A program made the position numbers and the translations under genes. This document shows, one piece after another, positions 46,201 to 57,822 of a stretch of 57,822 bases of DNA. The notes beneath the pieces were generated by a model. It was not told the DNA's origin. It did not search any database and worked only from the letters and a program-made list of their open reading frames with translations. The DNA is from Purshia tridentata (taxonomy: Eukaryota > Streptophyta > Magnoliopsida > Rosales > Rosaceae), in NCBI GenBank assembly GCA_003254885.1, contig QANT01002663.1:1-57822 (forward strand), given 5' to 3'. Position 1 is the stretch's first letter. Each line of letters begins with the position of its first letter.

Positions 46201-48145
46201 TGGAAAATGATGTGTTTTGGGCGGTGCAGGTGCGCAGCGAATTTAAGGGACATAAAATGGTTGCCCAACACAAGTGGCAATAGCTAGTTTGCTACCACTA
46301 CTAATACTAGTACAAGTAGCTAGTCTAGACCTTGTGACAATGCCAAACAATATAAACCAATAATATCCAACCACTTAATGTTATGTGATTGACATCTGGT
46401 CCATTAAATTTATCATCCACCATCTAAGTGGTCTCACCACATGTCCAAAACTAACCAACCCTTAATTTGATAATTTCTCTATATCATATTACTTAATGAA
46501 GAAAGTTGACCTCATACATTTGGCTACATGCACCCACCTCAAAAGAGTAGGCATGCACTATTGTGAACTAGTGGGCATTAGCACACAAAATGTACAAGTA
46601 TTTGGAATGTTGAGTAATATTGAGCACCACCAGATTATTCTATTTCTATATTTTCTAAGTTGACATTGTGTTAGTTCTATATATGCTGGTGAGATACAAA
46701 TGTTCTTAATTGGTATTCTTAGTGGCAAATTGGCAATGGTGATTAAGATAGATGATGAATTGATGATAAGATTGGTGTGGCATTATTGTAGAGTTGTAGT
46801 AGCTAGTAAGGATGTAATTTTGGACTGAGTTAAGAGTGGTGGTTGGGTCTTTAGATGGTGAAGGTATATATCTATGTTAGGAAACTGGAAAGTGGAGTTA
46901 TTAATGCCACCAAGGAGATGTTGCTGCCATCAACAAATTAACACATAGGCATTTGACAACACTTTTCTAAACCTCATGTTATTTGGCATGGTAAGAGAAT
47001 GAGTGATTTTCTCTTACGGAATTAGAGATGCGGAATAGTACTGAAGAAGAGAGAGATTACTATGCACTATGCTTTTCTCGTATATTAACATAACATAATA
47101 TTATTAAGTAACTGAATATTTTTCATCAACAAATAAACAAGTGATATGTTGAATATTGTGTGGGCATTTGAATTTGAATAAATAAAAAAACTCTCACCAA
47201 ATTTAGTGAACAACTTTGATGAGTGAAGTAGTCTTCATAGCTGTTAAAACAAACCGACACATATATGCATTTAAGTTTGAACTAGCGGAAATCACCTACC
47301 TTGGCTATGTTCAAAGTTCAAACAATTGATATATCTTGGCAATTAGCTATTGGTCGGTGCTTCTCTCTACAATGTTAGACATGTCCTAAGTTGGAATCAC
47401 AAGAGTGAGTCAAATTGAAAGAAAGTGAAAGTGAGATAGAAAAACAATTCAGCTTTAACGTTTGTGTTATTAAAGAAAACTAATAATAGAGGGCTTATCT
47501 TTTTCTTTAATATTATGTACAATCAGACAGGCATACTCATTTCGGTTGAGAAGAAGAGCTAAAGCCCAAAAATCAGCAACTATACAAACAAGTATGGTCT
47601 TGACTTGACACATATCATCTAATAAAAGTCCCATTTTACTTATTTGATTTTGGTGCCTTCCAAACGTACTTTTAATTTTCTTTCTCTACCCCCTAAGATC
47701 GCTTTGATCTTGAGGCTCAGGCTAACAAGTTTGTCGACCTCCTCTCCTTTCGGTTGGAAAGAAGTGAAGAGAGATAGAGAGAGAAATGAGGCAGAGGGGA
47801 GTCTAATGGTTTATGTTTTTCTTTTCTTTTTTTACAATTGATGTCATAATGCAATCTTGAAAGAGTAAAATTTGAGGAATAAGTGAACAAAATTGTGGAG
47901 TTTATATAGAAGCGCTCTTGATTATTGGCTTAACTCTTTCATTTTTTTGAGAATGGCTTCACTCTTTCTTTTGGAGGTACTATATTTTTGTGGTTCTTGT
48001 GCTTTGCACTCCCTCAAATATAATGAATGCAACTATTTGCATATCCCAAATCTTCTCATTGCACATTTTTATTATTGACCTAATTTAATATTACCATAAA
48101 AATCACACAAAAATAAAAAATAACACATTACACAAAACTCACCCT

Positions 48146-48149
<4 letters not shown>

Positions 48150-48181
<32 letters not shown>
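48150..48181. repeat. (CT)n microsatellite
   Basis: Uninterrupted CT run in the gene-poor region, immediately followed by CACATTTGGGG. It is the source of the spurious frames around it. Confidence 0.95.
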
Positions 48182-48184
<3 letters not shown>

Positions 48185-48954
48185 TTTGGGGTGGGTTTTC
48201 TAAGGTGGAGGTGGAGGGGAGGCCAGGCTTCGGTGGTATTGGTGGTGTAGATGGTTGGGTTGATAAGCCAAAGAAAAAGGGAGGGTGTAGTGAAATAAGA
48301 GTATATTGATAATTGATGAAGTGTTTTGAGAGATTTTCAATTTGAGAGGGTAATGGATGTTTTTGAGAATGGCTGTGTGTTGAGAGGATATATTTTTGAT
48401 GTGCAAATAGTTGCACTCAAATATAATATATCAAGATTGTGTAGACACCAAATAATTAAATTTTGGATTTCGAAAACATTTCGAGAGTTAAAAAATATAT
48501 AAATTTTGAAATAATTTATATTTCATTGGAAATTTGGACTAAAAATTGAAACTTTAATCAAATTTAGATAATTTTGATTCGGTAATATTTCAAAATCTTA
48601 AAAAATGATTTAATTTCAAGATAGACACACATTCAATAATATAATATGTCAAGATTGTCTACTAATATAATTTTATTGTCTATCAAATAATACGTTAATA
48701 ATACACATGTCATTAATTTGCTTATTATAAACAATTAAAGTTTATAATTAGTTCATATTTAAATAAATAAAAAACTGTCACGAAATTGTATTTAAATGAA
48801 AAACAGTCGCAAAATTGTGTAGACATTTAACAAGCGTAAACATTACTTACGGAGTTACGGGTAAAAGAAAAAAAACACTCTCATAAAAAATAGTCTGTAA
48901 GTCATGAAGGCTGGGCCAAATGCATTAAAAAGACAAAAGTGTGTTTGTTTATAG

Positions 48955-49112
48955 GAATAATTAGAAATAGGTTCAATTTTGAAGGGTCATTCAGACTAAA
49001 ACCATATAGAAATTTAAATTAATACTTAAATCCAATTTTTTAGACTGAGGTCCAAAAACTAGGCTTTTTAAAATTTTGACTCAGATTATCTCTTAAAATT
49101 AAGATAATTGAT
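48955..49112 (+). repeat. Dispersed repeat, copy A
   Basis: About 158 bp starting GGAATAATTAGAAATAGGTT and containing TCATTCAGACTAAAACCATA. It is about 85-90% identical to the segment at 57661-57822 in the same orientation. Family unknown. Confidence 0.85.
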
Positions 49113-49440
49113 ATAAATTAATTTTAAAATGAAAGATAATATCTGTTCAGATATATTTAATTAAAACATTTAAGATTATCTAGTTTTATATTTTTTAATT
49201 TGAAATAATAAATAATAATATCCGTTTATATTATATAATAAAAAAAATATTAACTCATAAAAAATAATCAAATAAATAAGAAAAATATATATATATGTAC
49301 ATTTTAATTGTACCAATATCTGGGTTGGTATATATATATATATATATTCGAGCTGCTTCATTTATTGAGTTTTGAGGGTAAATCTCATCTTTTCACCCCA
49401 TTCCTTTTTAGGGTATTAGAATGTGTTCGATAGAGGTATT

Positions 49441-49503
49441 ATGTTAGGGTTTAACTCTGGAATTTTGGGCGAAGCCCAAAATCTTGGAGCTAAACCATAA
49501 CAT
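49441..49503. repeat. 63-bp imperfect palindrome
   Basis: Two 30-nt arms around GAA match at 24 of 30 positions; the inner nine (ATTTTGGGC/GCCCAAAAT) are perfect. It lies about 450 bases upstream of NF-YC10. Confidence 0.85.
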
Positions 49504-49864
49504 AAAAGTTGACAAACCAGAACCGATCGATTAATTAGTACAATTGAAATATATTTACAAACTAAAGTCAATCATTCATTTGACACAGTTAAATCCTATA
49601 ATTAATTATAGAATAATATAATAATATTAAATATAATATATAATATTAAAGTAATATACAATTAAATTAATATAATGATATATCAAGATAATATTAAGAT
49701 TTACATATAATTAATTTTAGAATAATATTACACATTTTTAAATTAAAAATATTTAGATAATATTTTTAGACTTTAGTTAAAAATAAAAAAGTATTAAAAT
49801 ATTAGTTTAAAAATGAAAAAAAATTGGACTGGTCCTGGCTTATAAATGAACGTTGTTTATAACT

Positions 49865-49870
49865 TATAAA
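49865..49870 (+). promoter_or_regulatory. Candidate TATA box of the NF-YC10-like gene
   Basis: TATAAAGGCCCAAAG lies 79 bases upstream of the start; a second TATAAA is at 49841. The adjoining GGCCCA is a common plant TCP-type promoter word. Confidence 0.45.
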
Positions 49871-49948
49871 GGCCCAAAGAAAAACATTTTCCATGCCAAG
49901 ATTTCCATAAAAACGCAGGTGCAGTTGCAGAAGAGAAGCTCCGAAACA

Positions 49949-51467
49949 ATGGCGACCCCCAAGAAAACCATAACACCAAAGAAAACAAAAGAAATAAAGA
50001 AGCCAAGCACCAAAGCCACCAGTACCAAAAACAACAACAACAGCAAAAAAAACAGTAGCAAAACCAGCAATGGCACCGTGAGCAACTTAGACGCTGAGAA
50101 AATTTCGTCCCCGAAGCACAAGTCCCAGAAAGACCGAAAACAAAATGGAGGTGGTGAAATTACCAAGACACCTCCCTCCGCTAAATCCCAGAAAGGAAAG
50201 CAGAAGCGAAAGCAAAAGCAAGAACCAGAACAAGACGAAGAGGTCGAGGACGTGAAGTCGTATAGGTTTCCGATGGATCGTGTTAAGAGGATTATCAGAA
50301 GCGAAGATTCCGACTTGCGCATTAGCAACGACGCCGTTTTCCTGGTCAACAAAGCCACCGTATTTTTCTGCCTCCCAATTTCTGTATTAGGGTTTCGATG
50401 TTCAATTGTATTGTTTGTTTTTAATTATAGTTAATGTTTGTTTTGCAGGAGAAGTTCCTTGAGAAGTTTTGTGAAGAAGCACGTGCGTGTTGTGTTCAGG
50501 ATCGTAAGAAGAGTCTTGCTTACAAGCACCTATGTAAGTTGACTTCTAATCCTCAACTCTTTTCTGGTTTTTAATTTACTTTTAAGTTTTAACATTTGAA
50601 ATTTCATTTTTTATGGTTAATCTGTTTGTCTGTGATTACTGCATTGTATGAATACTGAACACTTGGATTAAAGGGGTTTATATATATGGTTTATAGCTTC
50701 GAAATGATATTCACAAGAACAAATTCCTTTGTAAAAGGGACACTCATGATTTGAGGTATTGCTTCACATGCTCTACTGAAAATTGACTTGGGGTTTGTAT
50801 TTCATTTCCTTTTGAAATGAAGATATTCCTATGTATTTGGTGGGAAAGTTAATGAAAGACCTCGGCTGTTTATAAGAAAAATGGACTTCAATATGCACCC
50901 CTTAGAAGAAACAAGGTTTTGGGTTGGTTTGTTCAACCCCCATTTGATATTTCGTTTGTTCATTTGCATTTCCTTCTAGCTTGCATTTGTATTTGAAACC
51001 CCCTCTAGCTGCCTTGCTAAATGTTTTTCCATTTTAAATATCAACTGTGCAGAGCTTATCAACATATAATTTTTTCTCATTTCAGTTTACTCGAAACATT
51101 TTTACACATTATTATTATTATTATTATTTTTCTTTTCCATTCCAGAAATCAAATACAACAGAATCATTCGAGCTGACAATGTAGAATCAAACTTGATTAT
51201 TGCAAGTTATGCTAATTTTCAGTCATAATAATGTACGTTCCTCTTGTTTCAGCTTCAGTTGTTCGTAAACGGAAGAGATATGACTTTCTTTCAGGTATCT
51301 TGTATTCTTCCACCGACTGCTTCTTCCAATTTAGTATATATATTTACTCTGCAATAATTTATGCTATCTGATGCACAACAAATTATGTCACAGATTTTGT
51401 TCCTGAGCAAGTAAAAGCTGAGGATGCATTGGCAAAGAGAAAATTAGCTGAGGCGAAAGCAGGATAA
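49949..51467 (+). CDS. NF-YC10: NF-YC10 / DPB3-1-like histone-fold protein
   Basis: Nuclear histone-fold protein related to Arabidopsis NF-YC10 (DPB3-1), which works with NF-Y subunits and DREB2A in heat-stress transcription; it also resembles DNA polymerase epsilon subunit POLE4/Dpb3. Four exons: 49949-50359, 50449-50533, 51253-51294, 51394-51467; 612 nt, 203 aa. Residues 1-100 are a Lys/Ser/Asn-rich basic tail (KKNSSKTSNG, KGKQKRKQKQ) followed by an acidic EQDEEVEDV stretch. The histone fold starts at about 105: YRFPMDRVKRIIRSED, then ISNDAVFLVNKATEKFLEKF and YKHLSSVVRKRKRYDFLSD. The upstream in-frame ATG at 49853 is ignored, because the start at 49949 follows a TATA-and-leader layout and gives the expected length. 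Confidence 0.9.
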
Positions 51468-52909
51468 GAGTTTTGGGACATGATAAATGGCAATCACTAG
51501 GAATTTTACCACTGTGTTTTGGATACACTTGTACTGCCACTTGCAAGTGCACAAAGAATCATGAAGATAGTCCATGCTAGAGTTATGTGCATGTTTGTTT
51601 GAAAGATCAAGATTTCACTGTACTAAGAAAAAGTTAGGTTTTTGGGGTCTTCCATTTGATGGCAGGTGAGCTGTTGAAGCAGCATTCCCTTGGAGAACAG
51701 TCAATGTGTAATTGTTGCCTAGTGATTGCTGAACCAGCTATTTTTTCTTGTCTGTGCATGGTCCTTCAATTTTCTGTAATCTTTTCACAAATTTTGTGAG
51801 AAATGTGAAAAATATCATGGTAGGTGCGTTTCCTCAGAACACTGGATAGGTGTTTTATGCTAGTTTTGGTATATCTTCACCCCATTTATCTTTGGCGTGA
51901 ATGTTTGAGTTTAGTACTTTTACAAATATACCAAGACATATGCACACAATTGTAGTTGACGGTAAATTGTGAGGTTATACAGTTTGGAGTAACTAGGCTT
52001 CCTGAAAAGGAGAGAAAATGTGAGCCTTGGAAACTGTACCATAGCATAAAAATTGGAGGGGAGTGATAAAGCACCAGTGTTACCCAAGTTGAGTACCTAG
52101 GAGGTTTTTCCTCACCACCACCACACCCTCGTTGATACACAATTTTAAAGTAAATTCTGGATATATATTGTAACTTGCAACTCACACCTAGTAGATAAAT
52201 TTGAGCTCGAACCTAAGTTGTCTACATTCTATGTCCATACAGATAAATTTGAGCTGGAAAGGTAAATTTCAGATGCGTGCAACCAACCACATGCAAATTG
52301 CATGTATTAGCTGCACTCCATTGTCTGCATCCATGTTGAACATAAGATTGCTCTACAGAGCCATAGATTTTGGAGATCCGCTACCAACTCGGCTATAGCA
52401 GTCTTCCACAGACAAGCATGATATTGGGATTCATATCCAAACCATATAAACGAAATGAACTTTGCTATATTTGAAACTTTATGTTAGACATCAATGCAGT
52501 CATGTTTCAAGCCAAGTGTAGGAGGGTGTTGCTTTATTTGGCTGCTGTGACCACTACACGGCCTCGGAAGTAGCTATAATGAAAAGATTTTTCCCCTGCA
52601 GGAGCAAAATAATAGGCATTGTACATGTATTATCCTATAGATAATTTTCAGTCACTATGAACTATGAAGTGAATATTGTGAGTTATAAACCTACCCATAC
52701 AAATTCCTAGAAGAACCTTACGTTGTTTCCACATATGGTTAATACAGCTATAACATGTGCATCTCTCTCTATCTCTCTCTGTCTATCTAAAAGAAATTGT
52801 CACCCCCTTGAACTAGGTTATTTCCTCTGTGCATGGCCATTGACTAAAACATACTCAATGGCCCAATCAATTGGAAGTGGCATAATCACAGGTTCAAACT
52901 GAGATTCCG
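51468..52909. other. Intergenic, convergent 3' ends of NF-YC10 and the WD40 gene
   Basis: Should hold both 3'UTRs. Short frames at 51886-52398 show no family resemblance. Small CT-rich words occur near 52765-52785. Confidence 0.6.
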
Positions 52910-54031
52910 CTATGGAAGGTGCGCCAATCTATTGCTTTTTGACATTTCTTTGTAACTAAAGGCACCACCTTTGCCTGCCAGTGGTTGTTGGTCCTTTGAA
53001 CTAGCACCTAGCGGGGCTTGTGGGTTGTTTGATTTATTTTCCGGCAATGGGTTGCCTTTCGGTGATTCTGTGTGAACATTTCCTGTCAGTGTTCGTTGGT
53101 CCTTTGAACCAGCACCTAGCAGAGCTTCTAAGTTGTTCGATTTACTTTCAGGTTCGCCTGGTCTCATCCAAACTTTCACATGCCCTTCCCAAGACGCAGT
53201 GAGAATAGCTTCCTGAGTAAAAACTAAGCCAGATAGGGGCTCAGAATGAATGCAGTGAGCCACTAGTGGGGAGAGCTTTGGAACGTTCCGCATGGTTGGA
53301 GCAGGTTGGAGAGTGCCAATAGGGGAACAGCTGTCCCAATGGGATGACTGGCTACCAGTACTGAATGTGGGAGACCCACCAAGTGAACACCGGCGAAGTG
53401 GCACTACAATCTCATCCATTGACAGGTCCCACAGAAGTAATTTTGTGTCCTGTACACATGTATGTTAAATAGTGAACGTCGCAAGACAAGCAAGAGACAT
53501 TTGCTCACAAAATATCAGAACAAAGAAGATATTTTATGGACAACTTCTAGGTTCACAAGAATAAATCATGACCCAGGTTCAAACATTTTCTTCCACAATA
53601 ATTGAAGTAATCTTGAAAATCCCAGACCTAGCAATTTCAGTTTTTCTTTGAATTTACATAATTTGATTTCCATACAAAAATAAATAAAATCTAATAGGTG
53701 AAAGACAATTTTGATACTAACAACCAGCAAGAGAAAACCTTTAAGAGTAGGAGTTGGAATAATATATAATATTAGGAGCTGATTAAGATAATAAGCCCTT
53801 TATTTTTAATAATGCCAAGCATGGGATATTATCTCAGTGTTTTATTTTTGGGGGCCAGAGAAGGAGAGGAAAGCAAATACCTGACCCACAGAACCAAAGC
53901 GATAAACAACATTTTCTTCTGTGCCATCTGAAGTTGGTGATGACCAATACAAGTCAAAAGCCACACCACTAACCTGCATACACCAAGGCTAAAAGGTGTA
54001 AGATGCCCATGAGTTACGATAAATCAAAACT

Positions 54032-54066
<35 letters not shown>

Positions 54067-56793
54067 AAGAGGGGGGGTGTGGTTAGGGGGGAGGAAGCTT
54101 AATTAATATGACCGAAGTTCTGCTGAAACTGTACCCAAGAGTTGTGCCCTTCACCCCAAGCTACTACCTTTCTATCTTCCATGCTCCATACCGTAACAAG
54201 ATCATCTTCCCCTCCAGTCAGAATGTATTTTCCATCCGGACTGAGAAACAACACAAAATGAAGGTCAAACATCATCATCATAAGATGCGAACATTCTTTA
54301 TGAGGAAGATAAGTATGAAGACTTCATGTGATATGCAAGAATATCATTCTGGATATACTGAGAGCAAGACTTCACCAAGCATTATTCACATATCAATGAA
54401 GAGAAAATATATATATATATATATTTTATCTTTTTACCTCCAGGCACAACAAAGAAGAGCACCATAATAACTCTTGCCACCAGTTATTAGTTGTTCTTTT
54501 GAGTAGTCGAACACTCGCAAGTATCCTACATATAGCATCTAATATCAGCACCAATTAACAGATGCACTCAACGATAAAATCACATGCCTAACAGATGTGA
54601 CAAATACCATCTCTACCAACTGTTGCCAAAAATGCCCCTTCTGCAGAGTAAGCAATGCAGCTTATTGAACCTTGGCAAATATGCCATCTGGAAATTGGAT
54701 TACTCTGCAGATAAAACATAAGGAAGAACAAAAGAAACCATAAGGAAGATGGCCAACAAGTTCTATATTTGTTTCTTTAATAAGCCTTAGGAAATAACAA
54801 AGAGTTACATTTTGATTAGCCAAATTGCAGAATCTATATGTGAGTATTGCAGAAGCAGCTTAAAAAAAAATGTGCCAAATGCTGGTTATAATGACAAGCA
54901 GCTAAGTAATATGACCTGAACTTGGTCTATATAGCAAGTACTTTAAAAGACAATCTTGAACATAAGAAGTAAATATGTATAAGAGTGAACTACTTAATAC
55001 ATGCAAGGAAATTTTAAATAGTGATATACCTTACTGGATCTTGCATGAGCCACTGAAAATTGAGTATGATCCTTTATAACTGGAAAAGATGAATCAACAG
55101 CACCATCCTTTCCCTATAGTAAATTACATTGACTTCAGTCCATGTAGTAGAGCAAACCAACCGGAAAACCAGGCCAAAAATAATTATTGAAAAAAAAAAA
55201 AACTGAAAGTTAAGGCTTGCCTTCTCATACACAAACAAGTTTCCATCGGCATGAGCAGCAACAAAGGCACCATTGCCTTTGGGAACCCATGCAATGCTGG
55301 TACACCGACTGCTAAAAACAACTAGTTAGTTTGTGTAACTGCTAAGCACATACCAAACAGCCAAATGGCCCACCCAAAATATTAATCTCTCTCTCTCTCT
55401 CTCCCCCCCTTTATTTTAAATTACTTGGGTTTGATTCTTCTCAATGTTATAACCTTGCTGAGCCATTAGACAACAAGAGTTATCGCATTCATTATTAAAT
55501 TAGCAAACTGTGTTTGAAGATTGGTGATACAACAATCCACTTTTCTGCTTCCACTATGATATACATTCCAGGTACCAAAAGTGGGAATTTTGCTGGATAA
55601 GGAACTCTCAGCCCACTTATTCAACAAGTGCCATCCAAGCCATAGATGATAATATGTACTCACGTTAGAAAGGTAGAACAAAAAGCTTCTAAAAGGAAAG
55701 GATACAAAGTAAAAAAAAAAGTGAAGTTGAGACTATTCTTGCCTGCTATTGACAGAACCTTCTTTGTTATAATGTTGGGCGCCAACAAGCTTCTTCCCAA
55801 CATCTTGCAATTGCTGTCTCAAAGACACTGAGTAAACTACAATAACACACAGAGCAAGCAAGTCACAAACAGCCTCATCTTCACAGAACCCCATCAATCA
55901 CATACAATAAATCCTTACCATCTCCAGAGCTCAATCCAATAAGCAAGTCATGCCCATCCTTGGCTTCTGAATCAAATGCGTGGCACACAGGATTCGAATT
56001 GCTGAAATGCAACGATTTTATGGGATCCTACACATAAATTTCGCAGACCCTTTTACACAAATTTCCCAAAACAAAAGAAGAAAAAAGACCCAATTGAGCA
56101 CACTCCAAGAACACCAAAATTACCTTATCGGGGGAATTGAGGTCGCTGATGTAGATGGTATCTCCAACATTGAAAACCAAATAGGACCCTTTACTGCCAT
56201 AATTCGAATTAAGCATAGAATGGGTTCCATTCCCATTTGACCCTCCAAAATAAGCACTTCTACTACTTCCGTTACTCGTCTTGCTACTTCCACTCCCTCC
56301 TACAAAGCTAAGCGCTTTGCCCCCATTTCCCCCCAACAGCCTCGCCGCCGCAGACCTCACTCCGCCGGTCGCCGACGTGCTGGAGCTGGGTTGCAAAGTA
56401 GCCTGGCTAGGCTTGTCCTTGAGCTGGGCTAGGGTCACCTAAAATCCACAACCAAACACTGACTAACTCCGAGTCAACAGAGAGCAATACAACAAAACCT
56501 TAGGCCTTGTTCGGATCACACAGTCATAATTAAACGCAATTAAGTCGTTTTTGTTATACCTGAGAGATTGACTTGGCGTGCAAGAAGGGGAGGAGATTGG
56601 CGGGGCGAGTCTTCTCGGAGCGGAGCTTGTATCGGCCCTCTGGGGTTTTGAAATACGCCTTTATGAGGGATTGAGCTTGTTGACCACTCGACGACGTCGT
56701 TGTGGCCGTCAAGGTGGTTGTTGTTGATGACGAAGACGACATCAATCCCAGCGCGTTTTTGCTGCTGTTGTTGTTGTAGACGTTGTTGAACAT
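52910..56793 (-). CDS. WD40-repeat protein of the WDR20 / CreC family
   Basis: Homologue of human WDR20/DMWD and fungal CreC, WD40 partners of USP12/46-type deubiquitinases; the plant role is inferred from these. Eleven exons: 56560-56793, 56124-56438, 55919-56027, 55743-55836, 55221-55308, 55030-55113, 54608-54704, 54438-54525, 54135-54240, 53881-53973, 52910-53449; 1848 nt, 615 aa. The N-terminus is Ser/Thr-rich ([12 protein letters not shown]), with TPEGRYKL at about 50. WD units include [55 protein letters not shown] and [18 protein letters not shown]. Introns 4 and 5 both use GC donors. The C-terminal 75 residues hold a duplicated SNN...LGA.SKDQ unit and are probably lineage-specific. 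Confidence 0.93.
52970..53143 (-). repeat. Internal coding duplication in the WD40 protein C-terminus
   Basis: Coding segments 53078-53143 ([20 protein letters not shown]) and 52970-53035 ([20 protein letters not shown]) are in-frame repeats 108 bases apart. Confidence 0.85.
54034..54063. repeat. (AG)n microsatellite in intron 9 of the WD40 gene
   Basis: A pure AG run in the intron between exons 9 and 10; on the sense strand it reads CT and lies within a pyrimidine-rich stretch. Confidence 0.9.
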
Positions 56794-57219
56794 TGTGGAG
56801 AAAACTCAGAGACCACACATGAATATGATCGTAGTGTGATTTCTCTCTCGGTGTTTGTTTGGTTTTGATGCTTTGCGGTGGAGGTCGGATCAACTGCTTG
56901 GGGGTGTACTGGTGTGCCCGATGGGGTTGGGAGGGAGTGTTTTAAGTGCGGTTTTCTGACTTTGTCTTTGGGAAAGTGGGTTGACTTTGGAAGTCCCTAT
57001 TGTGGACGGTGAGGCCGCATGCACGTGTTTCGTAGTTGTAGTTTGTAGAAAATTCGAGAAAAAAAAAGATCAATATGAGAAATTCTCTTTTGGAGGGAAA
57101 CAATACTACTGTTTTGTTCGGACTGGGGACTCATCTTAACTCTTTAAGTTGATAAAAAAAATTAGGCCAAAAGAAAATATCATTTTGGAGTTTTATCAAC
57201 AATTTACTCATGTAGGGAG
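56794..57219. other. Promoter side of the WD40 gene
   Basis: Contains the likely 5'UTR and promoter of the minus-strand WD40 gene (GAGAGAAATCACACTACGA on the minus strand). No clear TATA box and no other gene. Confidence 0.5.
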
Positions 57220-57475
57220 CAGGGACGGATCCACAGCCAAGAGTGGGGGGTCGGACGACCCCCCGGCGACCCAGCCCAGAAGGCTAACCACCAGTCAACC
57301 CAGCCCAGAAGGCTAACCACCAGAGTGCTATTGTTCAAACCAGCCTCTGCCCTGCCCCTCCACTCTCAGCCTCTCACGCACGCAGTGACGCACAGCCCCC
57401 AGCACCCAGCACCTTCCTCTTCCTGCATAATTTAACACTATGACCCCCCGGATAAAATTCCTGGATCCGTCCCTG
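57220..57475. mobile_element. Non-autonomous hAT MITE
   Basis: A 256-bp element with perfect 14-bp terminal inverted repeats CAGGGACGGATCCA, flanked by a perfect 8-bp target duplication GTAGGGAG (57212-57219 and 57476-57483). An 8-bp duplication and CAGGG ends are typical of hAT. Inside is a 26-bp unit (ACCCAGCCCAGAAGGCTAAC...) repeated at period 29 (57269 and 57298). It has no transposase. Confidence 0.92.
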
Positions 57476-57660
57476 GTAGGGAGAGATCTAGTGGTTTCTG
57501 AATCTTTATTAAAATAGTGGTTGAGTTCCATTGTCTCAATCACCACGAAACCACCATAAAAAAGGGGTATTTTAGTACAAAAAAACTAAAATTTTATGTG
57601 AAAATAAAAAAGTTAGCCAGGTATAAAAAAAGGTCATTCTAAAAAATTTCTTTTTTATTT

Positions 57661-57822
57661 TAAGAATAATTAGAAATATGTTCAATTTTGAAGAATCATT
57701 CAGATTAAAACCATATAGAAAATTAAATTAATACTTAAATCCAATTATTTAGACTGAGGTTAAAAAAATAGATTTTTTAAAATTTTAACTCATATTATTT
57801 CTTAAAATTAAGATAATTAATA
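57661..57822 (+). repeat. Dispersed repeat, copy B (cut by window end)
   Basis: Starts AGAATAATTAGAAATATGTT and follows the copy at 48955-49112 base for base with scattered substitutions up to the last base of the window, so the element probably continues beyond. Confidence 0.85.

Larger units (their letters stand above)
42418..49948. other. Gene-poor region between BGAL8 and NF-YC10
   Basis: A 7.5 kb AT-rich stretch without a recognisable gene. Just above BGAL8, GACACGTCATCA (about 42648-42660) is an ACGT-core bZIP-type site in its likely promoter. Also present: three ~60-bp repeats at 43045-43231, a CT microsatellite at 48150-48181, a dispersed repeat at 48955-49112 and a palindrome at 49441-49503. 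Short frames (for example 45629-45832, 48180-48416) have no family look. Confidence 0.6.

Noticed and set aside
49864-50358. 164-codon antisense frame over NF-YC10 exon 1
   Set aside because: It is the shadow of the Lys/Ser-rich coding region; the sense frame has clear histone-fold homology.
55466-55681. Frame in WD40 intron 4 with KIPTFGTWN, faintly like an NOI motif
   Set aside because: Too short, lies inside an intron, and lacks the rest of the motif.

Overview
The window is plant nuclear DNA, almost certainly from a eudicot. It is AT-rich, its genes have many GT-AG introns and TATA promoters, and it carries plant retrotransposon LTRs and MITEs. The gene families and the (Gly-Asn)n root-cap proteins would fit Rosaceae, but that placement is inference. 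I found no rRNA, tRNA, CRISPR or bacterial-type operon.

Layout: (1) 2366-7619, minus: a GRIK/SnAK-type protein kinase (11 coding exons, 417 aa) with a 5'UTR intron and a TATA box near 8860. (2) 10617-13881, plus: PDX2, the glutaminase subunit of pyridoxal 5'-phosphate synthase (7 exons, 251 aa), with a GC-AG first intron. (3) 14419-34501: five paralogous two-exon genes, one minus (RC1) and four plus (RC2-RC5). They encode secreted root-cap/LEA-related proteins whose N-terminal half is a (Gly-Asn)n tract of 40-118 residues. (4) 35372-42417, minus: a BGAL8-type beta-galactosidase (GH35, C-terminal lectin domain; 19 exons, 839 aa). (5) 42418-49948: a 7.5 kb stretch with repeats but no recognisable gene. 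(6) 49949-51467, plus: an NF-YC10/DPB3-1-like histone-fold protein (203 aa). (7) 52910-56793, minus: a WDR20/CreC-type WD40 protein (11 exons, 615 aa) with two consecutive GC-AG introns.

The root-cap array is the accessory, fast-evolving part. Its members share promoter blocks, TATA position, leader and 3' flank, so whole units were duplicated. RC2 and RC3 look like a gene-conversion mosaic. RC2 has a 666-bp solo LTR inserted in its last codons, replacing its C-terminus and 3'UTR. A second solo LTR (530 bp), a 5'-truncated LINE tail and duplicated promoter segments lie between the copies. Elsewhere there is a hAT MITE with a perfect 8-bp target duplication, a foldback MITE in a PDX2 intron, and a fresh 265-bp tandem duplication in the beta-galactosidase gene that creates a pseudo-exon.

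The single-copy genes are unrelated housekeeping or signalling genes and do not form one pathway. Every gene structure here was built by hand from splice sites, reading-frame continuity (all coding sums are multiples of three) and remembered family sequences. No database search was run.
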